A stretch of DNA of 64,000 bases from Phyllostachys edulis (lineage: Eukaryota; Streptophyta; Magnoliopsida; Poales; Poaceae). The position numbers and the translations under genes are program-made. Shown here piece by piece: positions 22,454 to 32,891 of the stretch (its first letter is position 1; every line of letters begins with the position of its first letter). Location of the stretch: positions 496,001 through 560,000 of the forward strand of contig CM070563.1 of assembly GCA_036346405.1 (NCBI GenBank), in the 5' to 3' direction. Under the pieces are notes generated by a model. It saw nothing but the letters and a program-made list of their open reading frames with translations. It ran no database searches and was not told the origin of the DNA.

Positions 22454-23548
22454 GGGATAATTGATTATTTGCTACTGCAAAGAAGAGCTTTCTAGGATTT
22501 GTCACTTCTAACAATGCAATCTATAATTTGCCACTCCAAAGGTTGGTTGCTTAATAATTTGCCATTTTGGTCTTTTAATGATTTTTTTTTTATGTTTTCT
22601 CCCCTTTTTCCCCACGTGAAATAACCTTACTGCCCCTCTCTAATATACACAGCCTAGCGCTCAGAAATGGAAGCTACCTTATGCAATGGATGATTAGCTT
22701 TATGTTTTTCAATTAATATATGTCGTAACAAAATTATTGTACTCTGCTTGTGGCATCATTGATTATCTGAGGCAATATAATTGGGACAAGCAACTAGAGA
22801 CATAGGCGAAGACTTCTTTGGTAGTACTAAAGATTGTTTCACCAACTGTAGAAGTTCATGGCCAAGTACCTCCTCGCAGTTCAATTGAGGCTGAGCTGAG
22901 GCATATGTCTGATTCTCTCCAGGAGTTCTCTAACAATTTTGTTGAAACCTGTACAGTTGTTGTTGAATGTATGTTTGGAAGGATTGTTATTGAACTAAAA
23001 TCATGTTAAATTTACAGTCCAAAATCATGTTAAATTGAACTCATTTTTGCTGCATGATGAAAGGTTGCTGCTGCCACAATTCACAGTCCAAAATCATGTT
23101 AAATTCATATTCCAAAACCATGTTAAATTGGTCTCATTTCTGCTGCATGATGAAATGCTGCTTCTGCTACAATTCACAGTACAAAATCATGTTACATTGG
23201 ACTCATTTTTGCTGCTACAATTCACAGTACAAACCTCTTGTGTTGACGAAGAAGCCGCGTCCTCAGGGAGAGGCCGCCTCCGTCGCCCCTGGCGATGGGG
23301 AAGAAGCGTAGAAAAAGGGGATCCCAGAGGAAGAGGATGTGTCGAGCGATATGGTCGAGCTAGACAGAGGCGTCAAACTGTGTACATTGGAGAGGGGTAA
23401 TAAGGTCATTTCACGTAGGGGAAAAAGAGAGAAACATAAGAAATATTATTTAAAAGTTAAAATAATAAATTATTAAGCAATCAATCTTTAGAGTGGCAAA
23501 TTATAGATTACATTGTTAAGTGGCAAATATTGAAGACTCAGTTATCCC
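22454..23548. mobile_element. MULE-like element with long inverted repeats, 1.1 kb
   Basis: The left end (GGGATAATTGATTATTTG, then a TTGTCACTT...AACAATG...ATAATTTGCCACT stretch) is matched in reverse at the right end (23430-23548), giving inverted repeats of about 100 bases. The flanks TTCCTTTTC and CTCCTTTTC make a 9-bp duplication with one mismatch. An internal open frame at 22818-23009 has no recognised family. 23010-23235 is a tandem repeat with the words AAAATCATGTTAAATTG and TTTGCTGCATGATGAAA. No transposase is present. The long inverted repeats and 9-bp duplication fit Mutator-like elements; 8-bp hAT is the alternative. Confidence 0.65.
23010..23235. repeat. Tandem repeat inside the MULE-like element
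   Basis: Three to four imperfect copies contain CAAAATCATGTTAAATTG, CTGCATGATGAAA and CTACAATTCACAGTA. Confidence 0.75.
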
Positions 23549-23644
23549 CTCCTTTTCCCAGCCAAAGCGAAGCACCTGCTTCTCTCCTGTCTCCTCCTTC
23601 CGGTTCTGCTTGGCTTCGTCGATCAATTGCCGCGGCGCCCGGCG

Positions 23645-26600
23645 ATGTGGGTTGAGATTCTGTGCGGCCTGGTGGCCTACAAGATCATCCGCCGTGTCTT
23701 CTTCTGCGACGACGACCTCGCCGACCACGACTCATCCCACTCCGATCTCTGCTTCGCCGTCGCCTCCAGGTACGCAGGCCCCTAAACCCTAACCTCCCCA
23801 AACCCCTCCTCCCCTGACACCCTAACCCCTTCAATCTCCCCTCCAGGCTCGAGAAGCTCTACGCCGGCCGCTGCTTCGTCGGCCTCCGCATCCCCGACCC
23901 CGACGCCGGCGCGCGCCAGCACGTCGACGTCGTACTCGTCACCAAGAGGTGTATTTATTCACACAGCAGCCACACACATTCTCTCCCTAGTCTCTATTGG
24001 ATTCGTTTGCTCTGCCGTTCTGTGTGTTTCTCGTTCCTACGAATGATTGTGACAAAGATGGTTGGATTGGATGTGTCATTAACACCTAGCAGGCTACCAC
24101 TAGTACTTGATATAACAGTTATTCCACCGTAACCCACTATTCTATTATGTCTGTTGGACAACTTCAACTCGTATGTCATACTGATCTGTTCGTGTGCCTC
24201 TACTCCGCAGCAATGTAATGTACTCAATCATACTGGCACAATGTGAATGAATGACTGGAGTTCTTACAAATCACTAAACGTATGCATTATATCATGTTTA
24301 GCAAATTCGACTCTGGACTATCGTTTGGTTCAAACTGGAAAGCAAGGGTCTGAACTTCTTTGGTGAACAGGGAGGTGATGGTGGTGGCAATCAAGAACTG
24401 CTCTGGTTCTCTTGAGGTCAACAAGGACGGTAATTGGTCTTGTCCCGGTGAGAAGAAGCACAAGCAGGAGGTTTTTCCAAACCCGGTATGCGATTTGACT
24501 GCTCCATTTCGCTTAAACTATCCCACAACTTTATGGCTATCACACTTGTTAGTTGTTACTCAACTTAGACCATCTCCAATGTTGTGTTTTAGCCGATTCA
24601 AATGAGAAGAGAGAAGGCATTGAATCGATTCAATACATTAGAGGGGTCGATTCTAACAAAAAAAATGCATGGAACCGAACTCTACTTAGGAATCGATTCA
24701 AAGCATTAAACAACTACATAGAAGATAGTGCATTTGAGAGAGGATAATATTATTTTATGGTTTTTTAATGTAACGTGGGTCCCAGTTATTAGTAGGAATC
24801 GGTTCAATACATTGGAGAAAAATAAGCTCAGTTCCTAGAATGCTTACGTGGCACGACTTTAAATCGATGTCGGTTCAATACACTAAAGATGCTCTTAGTG
24901 TGGAGGTGAAGCTACCATTTGATCATAACTGTCTGCTGCAGCGAGACACCAAATTATTTTGCAACTGTTGCCCCCCCCCCCCCCCAAGCGTTGGCAAGGT
25001 GCTTAATTGATTTTTCACAATATTATGGCACAGTGTCACAGAATATTCGAGCAGTGTACTGTTACTGCCTCACGAGGGATATCATTTTTTGTAAATGCTC
25101 TTGAGTCTTGACAGTAAACTTCATGTTTTTTTTGGTCCCTCGCTACTATTGCTTGCCTTTTCGAATCATAGAATCATTTGCAACTTCACCGCAGTGAAAT
25201 TCCAAGGTGGGAAAATCAAGCACTCACAATCAATAGGCTCTTTTGGTTTGCTTTTCCTGTTTGATGCCTGCATTTTACTGGTTTGGAAGAATCATACTGG
25301 TTTGAGTTGTGTTATTGTCCATTGATTTGTTGAATCTTGTTCTTTAGGTACTAGAAGTCAACAGACTAGCTGCCAATCTTCAATCATACTTGGAGCAGAG
25401 GGGAGCAACACTGCCTGACGGGCATATAACCGGAAGAGTCGTACTGCCAAATCCCAACTGCAGGTTAGTTCTCTGTATGGAACTATGTTTCGTTTGCTTT
25501 ACTGCCCTCGGATGCTTCCTCAGTTTTTGTGATCATTCTTGTCGACTCTTCCCATTTATTTTGTACTTTTAACTATTTAACATGTGCTCCACCAGGCCTT
25601 CATACACCATTACTCTCCAACCAGAGGTTATCACGTACGATCAGTGGAAAGATCTTAAGGCAGACTCAAAGAGTGGACTTTCAACATGGATTAAAGGCGC
25701 ATTTCAAGGAAGCAAAAGTGACATGCAGGATTCGTTACTCCAAAATCTACATTTTATTCTCAGCACGTCACCTATGTGGGACAGGTAAAGTACGCACTGT
25801 ACACTCTCTTGTTTTATTTCTAAAATTCCTAGAGAGAGAGAGGGAGAGGGAGAGAGTGTTCTTTGTATTTTGGTTGGAGAAAATGAGTTGTCTGGAAGCA
25901 GCCTTAAGTTTATTATTTTTAATTGCAATCAGTGAGAGAATAGTTGTTAGTACGGTACTATATTGCAGTTCACTGCAAAATGTAGAAGCTCAGGATGAAT
26001 TTTTATAGTTTTTATTTCCTTTTGTAGGTTGGAACTCAAAGGGGACAAAAATGTTCTTGGTGAATTCATTGAATTCAAAGGCAGACATGATGACATTCAA
26101 CTCTTGAAAAATCTGAAGAGATCGAAAGTTAGCCGATTTATCATCCAGAAATCAACTATTTTTGGAGGTTTTGGTAAGTTTTATGCACTGTGCTTTATTG
26201 CTATTATGTTTGCTAGTCACTTTGTTCAGTTTATTTTGTACTGCGATTCGTTATTCAAGGTATTAGAGAGCTTATAGGTGGCTACTGCTCTAGGCTGGCA
26301 GAAAAATGCATTTGTTTCGTGCAGTTTCGGCAGCTATGCTAGTTCAAGGGGAAATACAAAACAAGAATAGTTCACAGGATAGATGCATAAAAATGATTTA
26401 GATGTCATGTATGTTATGAATATTGTGTGTATATTCAAGAGAGCCTAATGGGCAATATATACAGGGAGCACAAGGGAGTATGCCATATACAGATAAGAAA
26501 TATAAAAGGAGTCATATTCTAACACCCTTCTCAAACTCATGGTGGATCACACACACTGAGTTTGAAGAGAAAATACAAATGTTGTACTCTAGTTTGTGGC

Positions 26601-29600
26601 TTCGTGAAGAAGTCAGCAATCTGTAACTCCGAGGGCACAAACTGTAAAACAAGTACTCTCTTCTGCACTTGTGAGTAAGGCTAGAAAAATAGCTCGAGGC
26701 TCATAGCTCGACTCGGGCTCGTCACGGCTTGGCTCGGCTCGAGCTCGGCTCGTGAATTTTCGAGCCGAGCTGAGCCCACCTTTTGGCTCGGTGAAAGTTC
26801 GAGCCGAGCCGAGCTCGAGCCGGCTCGCGAGCCAAACTAGCCAGACGAAATACCCAGCTCAGGCCACTCAAAATCCCGTCCGGGCGTCCGGCCCACGCAA
26901 AATCCTCAAGTCAGCCCAGCCTAAGCCCATGTGACATGTCCCTAACCCTAACCCCCACGCGAATCCCGTCTGGCCGCCATCCCAAATTCCCCATTTACCT
27001 TTCCTCTCCCACCGACACAGCCCCTTCGCCTCGATTCCACCAAACACACGGACACAGCCTCCACGCTCCATGCCTTGCCGCCTCCACACCAAAGCCAGCA
27101 GCCTATCCTCCTCATCTGGACCATCTCCACTTTGCCCGCCGCCTCCTCCATCCACCAACACCGCCTCCTCCTCACCCTACCCCATCTCCACTCGCCGCCT
27201 CCCCATCTCCTTTGGTTGGCCGTGCCTCGTGCCTCCATCCACCTCCTCCACCCGGCGCCTCCTCTCCCACATCTCCACTCATGGCCTGGCCTCGTCCCTC
27301 CCACGCCACTGGTCCATCCGCCGCCTCCTCTCTCCGCCACCGCCACTCGCTCCATCTGCCGCCTGTCCTCCCTGGCGCGTTCTCTTCTCCTCCGTGCTCC
27401 TACCTCCCCAGGTGCTCCCTTGTCCTCCTCGACCCGTGCTCTCCATGGACTCGCTTCCATCGATTCTTGCTTCTTGAGGAGGTCGACAAGGTCGAGCCGT
27501 TTACTCAAGCTCGCCGAGCTTCTTTGTTCTTCTTGATTCTGATTTCATTTGTTAGGAACTGATACTTGTTTTGGATGTGCTTGTTTTGGATGAACGGATG
27601 CTTGTTTTGGATGTGCTGGAGGTGGATGAACTGATGCTTGTTGGTAGAAAATTTTGTAATGCTTGTTGGATGTACTGGATCTGGAATTCTGGATGAACTG
27701 ATGCATCAGCTGTTCCTTGGCTCGTGAGCCTATTCGAGCCAGCTCGAGCCTTTCTCCGAGCCGAGCCGAGCCACCCTCCTGGCTCGTGCTCGAAACGAGC
27801 CGAGCCGAGCCAACTGTGCAAACGAGCCTGTCCGAGCCGAGCCGAGCAAACAAAAGAGTCGTAGGTCCTATCACAGGTACTCAAAAATCTGCAAGTAACC
27901 ACCTCAGCCAAGTAACCTCTGCTGTCACTGTTGCTATAGCTCTCAACTCAGCCTTTGCACTTGAACGGAAAACTACAGTTTGTTTCTTTGTCTTCCAGGC
28001 AATCAGGGAGGAGCCAAGAAAAACACAGTAAGCAGAAAGAGTACGATCAGAACGATCACTAGCCCAAGTCGCATCGGAGTACGCCTGAAGCTATAGTGAG
28101 TTTGGAGCTAGGGAAAAACAAACGACGAGAGATAGTCCCACGCAAATAGCGAAGAACGCGAAGGTGACTGTAGTGGAGATGGGTAGGACGAGCCATGAAC
28201 TGACTCAAGATATGAACAACATAAGCAATATCAGGACGAGTGCTCACAAGGTACACCAAACTCCCAACAAGATGATGATATCGAGTAGGATCCTCAAGAA
28301 GATCACCATCAGTGGCACGAAGCTGGAGGGATAGCTCCATGGGAGTCTCAGCAGTACAAGTGTTAGTCAGACCAGACCTGTCAAGAAGATCCTGGTCATA
28401 CTTCTGCTGGGAGAGGTAGTAGCCCTCAGGCATAGAAGAGACCTCAATCCCAAGGAAGTATGTAAGAGAACCAAGATCAGTTATCAAAAACTGCTCACTG
28501 AGATATTTCTTCACATATGTGATGAAGGAGGAATTATCACCAGTGATGAGCATGTCATCAACATATAGAAGAAGTAGTGTCCTACCCCGAGATGAGACAT
28601 TAACAAAAAGTGCAGGATTGTGGGTACTGACAGTGAAACCGACAGCAGTAATCACTGAGGTAAAACGTGCAAACCAGGTATGAGGAGTCTGTTTGAGGCC
28701 ATAAAGAGCACGACGAAGACGACAGACGTGCCCATCAGGAACAGAATACCCAGGTGGTGGCTGCATGTAGACCTCATGCAAAACACCATTAAGAAAAGCA
28801 TTCTTAACATCCATCTGAGAGATAGACCACCAGCGAACAGAAGCAACCGCAACAAGAGTGCGAACAGTGGTCATATGGGCAACATGGACAAAAGTCTCAT
28901 CGTTGTCACGACCATACTCCTGCTGAAAGCCGCGTGCCACAAGGCGAGCCTTATAGCGCTCGATAGTACTATCAGACCGGGTCTTAATCTTGTACACCCA
29001 CTTGCACATGATCGGACGAGCATCAACAGGTGTCGGTACAATATCCCAAGTCTCCGTACGTCGAAGAGCATCAAGCGCATCTGCCATAGCGAGCTGCCAC
29101 TCAGAATGAGGAGCAGCCTCACGATAAAAACTAGGCTCAGTGACAGAGAGAGCATGAGTTATCGGAGCAAATTGAAGACGATCAGGAGGTCGAAGGGATG
29201 TCCGATCACGAAGGACGTAACGATGAGCATCATCAGGAGAATCAGATGTGGGTATAGGCAAGATACCAGGAGAGGAGACTGATGAAGAACGAGGACACCT
29301 GGAGTAGTGAATATCAGAGAACCGAGACGGTGATGCTGCAGGAACAAGAGACGGTGCTGCAGAAGGCAGCACCGGAGGCGAAGGTACAGAAGGAACCACT
29401 GGAGATAGACCAGAAGAAGATTGATAGTGGAGAAATGAGTGAAGAGTCAGAAAGAGACAACAATGAAATCGACTCAATGGTGGAAACAGGAGAAGGAGCC
29501 GAATCTCAATAGAAGAAAGGTCGAGATTCGTTAAAGACGTCTCGTGAAACCTTGATCCGTCGAGTAGAAAGATCATAGCAGCGATAACCCTTATGCTCAG

Positions 29601-31836
29601 AACTATAACCAAGAAACACACACTCAACTGACTGGGCCAACAGTTTAGTGCGCTCACGAGGCTGCAACAGAACAAAACAAGTACAACAAAAAACACGAAG
29701 TTGAGTACTAGGGGGTTCGAGAGTAGAGGCGCTCTATAGGGTTGACACGCTTAAGAGCACTGGAAGGCTGCATATTGATGAGATATCTGACCATAGAAAC
29801 AACCTCGACCAGGCGTGGTGGAGCGTGAGAGGCAAGGAGAAGAGTCGCGAGCGATCTCAAGCGGATGAGCGATGTTTGCGCTCGGCAACCCATTCGAGCA
29901 TGGGCACCGGGACAAGAAGATCGGTAAAGAGTGCCTCGCCGAAAGAAAGCTTTTAAAAGTGCGAGCGATTTCGCCAAATTAATCGCGGCGAAAAAGTGCG
30001 GATGGGAGAATCAAGCCGAGTACGAACCATCATCAAAGAAGAAGGGCGACAAGCAATTTGGAACAAACTATCTTTGCTAACTTGTGGCGAAGCTCCTCGG
30101 CCTGAAGCGTCGAAAAGGCCTCGGTGGTCGCGGTCGTGGTGAGTGACTTCAGCGATTGAGCCTGGCGAGCTCAAACTCTGGCGAAAACGCAGACGAAGTC
30201 CGCAATGGCGACGGTCATGATCGATATACGCATCTTATGACACTTCTTGGCGAGGCGGAGCTTGGCTCGTCATCCACCGGTACCGAGAGGCGCCGAGCCG
30301 GGAAGAAGTTGTCGACGAAGGTGTCCTCCTGGCGAAGCGTCTTCAACTAACGCTGAAGAGAAAAGAACTGAGCATCATTGCTCTGCTGGTATTGCTCGCG
30401 CAAATACTCCCAGATCTGCTGAGTGGCACGCAGACCAACAATATCTAGCTGGATGGAGTCGTCGACACTGACCACCAGTATGGCTCGAACACGGGCCTCA
30501 TCAGCACACTAGAGCTCAAAAGCGTCCATGGCATACTGAAATGCCTCATCAGCAGCAGCGGCGGCGGCGGCCTCTACCTCATTCTTGGCAACCTCATCTT
30601 CTGTAGTAGGTGTAGAAGTAGGCTGTCTGGGAGGAGGCTGAACCCGCGACGGCGAACAAGGTCGAGCACCAGTGACATGTCCTAAAGGCGGGGACCATCG
30701 AGCGTGATCTCTATGAGTGAAGATCACAACCTATAGTTCGTCCCATTAAGCTTTGTTCCAGAGAATGTGATTGCAGCTAATGGAACGGAAGCCATCGGTA
30801 GGCGGCGCTGGACGGCGCGACGACCAAGGCAATGAAGTCTAACAGGCGGCACTGGACGGTGTGGCGGTTAGATCAATGTTTTTTTTTGAACCCAACTGTT
30901 TTAAAAGAACCAACTTTTAATTTCCTTATCCAAGACACGAGTGGTCGGAATGATCCAATCGCGAGTGGCTGGGGATGACGTCTTCTCCGGTGGATTTGGC
31001 GGCAGCGACGGGCGGCAGCTCTGGTGGATCCGGCGGCAGCTCCAGTAAGCACGGGCAGAAGCCCTAGGCGGCGGCAAGCGGCGACCGGGGAGGATCTGGA
31101 GGTGGAGGCCATGGAGGATCCGGGGGTGGCTCCGGCGTGCGGCGGACTTCATGATGGTGGAGAAGCAAATGGGCGGCGTAACCGGGAGCGGCGGTGTCGG
31201 CCGGGAAGCGAGGCTCGGCTGCCTCGTGGCAGAGCGGCAGCATCAACAAGACTGCAGAGCGGCGGCGACCCAAGGAGGGCGGCGGCGGCTCGGCCGTGGG
31301 CTGGTTGTGGTGGCGGCGGCAACGAGGCAGGTGCGGAAAAACTAGAGTTAGTGTCCTAGCTCTGATACCATGTTATGAATGTTGTGTGTATATTTAAGAG
31401 AGCCCAATGTGCAATATATACAAGGAGTACAAGGGGGTATGCCATATACAGTTAAGGAATACAAAAGGAGTCCTATTCTAACTAGGTATGTATTCATCTT
31501 AGTAATATAAAAGGAAATTTATCCAATCGAGTAGAAGAGGAAGAATCTTGTGGTATCTTCTCAGTTTATTATGAGAAATCTGTTCCCCAAATTCTGTAAT
31601 TGGTTTGAATGACTTACATCTGTTTGGTTTGGTTTGTTCCTTGTGCAAATGCAGGTAGGCCACGAGTACAAATATTGTATTCTCCCCGAGATTATCGAGC
31701 CGAGGGAAGTTCATCTTCAGAATGGAAAGAGATTTCTGTGAAGCAATACACAGAGATTCTTTTCCAGCCATTGCACAAGAAAAAAGTTCGGAAATTCAAG
31801 CTGTCAAGTGTTGTTTCTGTGACACTGAGTGCCTAG
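23645..31836 (+). CDS. NERD (nuclease-related domain) protein, 7 exons, 324 aa
   Basis: The exons are 23645-23769, 23847-23948, 24371-24485, 25348-25463, 25596-25784, 26028-26173 and 31655-31836. They join in frame to 975 bases, with GT-AG borders throughout. The N-terminus (MWVEILCGLVAYKIIRR) looks like a membrane anchor. A NERD-type domain follows at about residues 40-160, with RLEKLYAGRCFVGLRIPD, then HVDVVLVTK and VMVVAIKNCSG, where the Asp and the Ile-Lys match the conserved core of this nuclease-like fold. The C-terminal part (VITYDQW, STWIKGAF, VLGEFIEFKG, VQILYSPRDYRAEG, LSSVVSVTLSA) is typical of plant NERD proteins. Function in plants is not established; a nuclease role is inferred from the fold. 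Intron 3 carries a small MITE and intron 6 a Copia element; neither touches exons. Confidence 0.9.
24568..24894. mobile_element. PIF/Harbinger-type MITE in NERD intron 3
   Basis: The ends read GACCATCTCCAATG and, in reverse, GAGCATCTTTAGTG, flanked by TTA on both sides (24565-24567 and 24895-24897). The element is 327 bp, has no coding sequence, and contains repeated AATCGATTCAA words. Confidence 0.7.
24975..24988. repeat. Poly-C run in NERD intron 3
   Basis: About 15 consecutive C residues. The length may be unreliable in any assembly. Confidence 0.7.
26412..26524 (-). repeat. 3' LTR of the intronic Copia element
   Basis: A 113-base LTR aligning along its length to 31371-31483 with scattered substitutions. 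Confidence 0.8.
26690..27870. mobile_element. Non-autonomous hAT-like element inside the Copia RNase H region
   Basis: Both ends are packed with GAGCCGAGCC / GGCTCGGCTC words (26690-26835 and 27718-27855), like the GCTCG-rich subterminal repeats of plant hAT elements. The left edge begins GGCTAGAAAAATAGCTCG. The middle is C-rich with proline-rich open frames on both strands, and 27565-27640 repeats GCTTGTTTTGGATGTG. Flanking Copia codons show some RNase H sequence was lost at the site, and a clean 8-bp duplication was not found, so the borders are approximate. Confidence 0.5.
28059..29977 (-). pseudogene. Copia pol remnant (integrase tail and reverse transcriptase)
   Basis: A long open frame at 29696-28059 contains the Copia reverse transcriptase: CKWVYKIKTRSDSTIERYKA, QMDVKNAFLNG, ALYGLKQ and the catalytic LLYVDDMLITG. 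Upstream (29977-29708) lies an integrase C-terminal piece with MVRYLINMQPSSAL in a degraded frame. The RNase H part is interrupted by the hAT-like insert, with LQFVPSELQIADFFTK recoverable near 26630. It is not functional because of frame breaks and losses. Confidence 0.85.
30300..30727 (-). pseudogene. Copia gag remnant
   Basis: On the minus strand, an open stretch ending AFQYAMDAFEL, a stop, then RATQQIWEYLREQYQQSND resemble the UBN2-type gag of Copia elements. It has in-frame stops. Confidence 0.6.
31359..31370 (-). other. Primer-binding site of the intronic Copia element
   Basis: TGGTATCAGAGC on the minus strand directly abuts the LTR and is complementary to initiator Met-tRNA, as is usual in Copia. 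Confidence 0.85.
31371..31483 (-). repeat. 5' LTR of the intronic Copia element
   Basis: It is the partner of the left LTR and ends at the primer site. Its outer edge reads TTAGAATAGG, with the first bases apparently altered. Confidence 0.75.
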
Positions 31837-32891
31837 TAATTAGAAATTTTGCTGTTCTCTTGTACTAGTGTATATTTTCTGGCTGTGTACCTCGGAGAAA
31901 ATGCGTCTCTCTAGATCCATCCGTATTTCTATGTGATGGTGTCAATGAACATGAATTATAGGAATGAATAATTGAATATGTTTCTTATTGTTGAGATTTA
32001 GGTGAATACGTGTACACTGCAACGGGAATCTTAATCCCTGAACAGTATTGCTGGTGAGGGATTGTCGGTCCACTTGCTTTTGTTCTTTCCTTATCTACGG
32101 GCTAGGATTTGGATTGTCATTTTATCCGGACCCACCTCATTGATACGCTGGATGGACCTGGAACATCTCTTCGTTGGTCACGTGTAATGACAATTAGTGT
32201 AATGAGAATGCAGTATGCAATGATGCACTGCATTAAGAACTTTTGCACTGTATGTTTCACTCAACAGTGGTGATAAGGCTATTATATGGTCCACCAGTGA
32301 TGGTGGTGCTGTCAAAGGACTGAGCTGACAAGGGTCTTTCTTCTTCAGACAGTAAACATGAAAGTGATGAGCTTTATCAAACTGAGTGTCCTGTTTCGGG
32401 TACATGGTTTGGACTTTACTGTGTGCAATTTAGGATGGTTTTCATCAGAAAAATAATTTGCTGGTATCGCTGATTTTGATCGGTTAGGTTGGTTCGTTCG
32501 TCAAACCAAGTATAACTCTACTGTAGAGGGTGTAGAAGTTTGTCAAAGCTTCGGTTTCATGTAATGAATGTATGCCTTCTAGAATTCTATTCTATCTCAT
32601 GCCTTGAAGTCTCAACATCTCTCTCTGTTCACAGACAGTAACAGAACTGCAAATTTATTTTTCCTTTTGTTCGACCTAGGGCTTTTCTTGGTAACCAATC
32701 ACTCAAATGCTCTTACCCTCGGTAAGAGTGGAATACATGTGGCTAGCTTGGCCATGTACAGCATATGTACATTTGACCAACCAAATTCCTTTCCAGGAGA
32801 AAGAATACAGATACTAAATACAAAAGAGAGAGAGAGAGAAAGAATACAACTCTAGTTTCACTTGTGAGATAATAAACAAAGTAAATCATTC
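31837..32891. other. Intergenic space between two convergent genes
   Basis: It holds the 3' flanks of the NERD gene and the reductase gene. A short AG run lies at about 32826-32838. No other feature was seen. Confidence 0.5.

Larger units (their letters stand above)
26412..31483 (-). mobile_element. Defective Copia element in NERD intron 6, antisense to the gene
   Basis: Short LTRs of about 113 bases lie at 26412-26524 and 31371-31483. Read on the minus strand they run TGTTAGAATA...ATTCATAACA, followed by primer site TGGTATCAGAGC (31370-31359). A purine-rich tract (26538-26525) precedes the left copy. Gag and pol remnants are degenerate, part of the integrase region is lost, and RNase H is interrupted. 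The nearest flanking direct repeat is GTATG (26409-26413 and 31486-31490), offset by two bases from the predicted LTR ends. Its length accounts for nearly all of the intron. Confidence 0.85.

Noticed and set aside
26936..27562. Overlapping proline/serine-rich frames of 135-208 codons on both strands
   Set aside because: Open frames on both strands of a C-rich, low-complexity stretch inside a non-autonomous element; no domain wording was seen.
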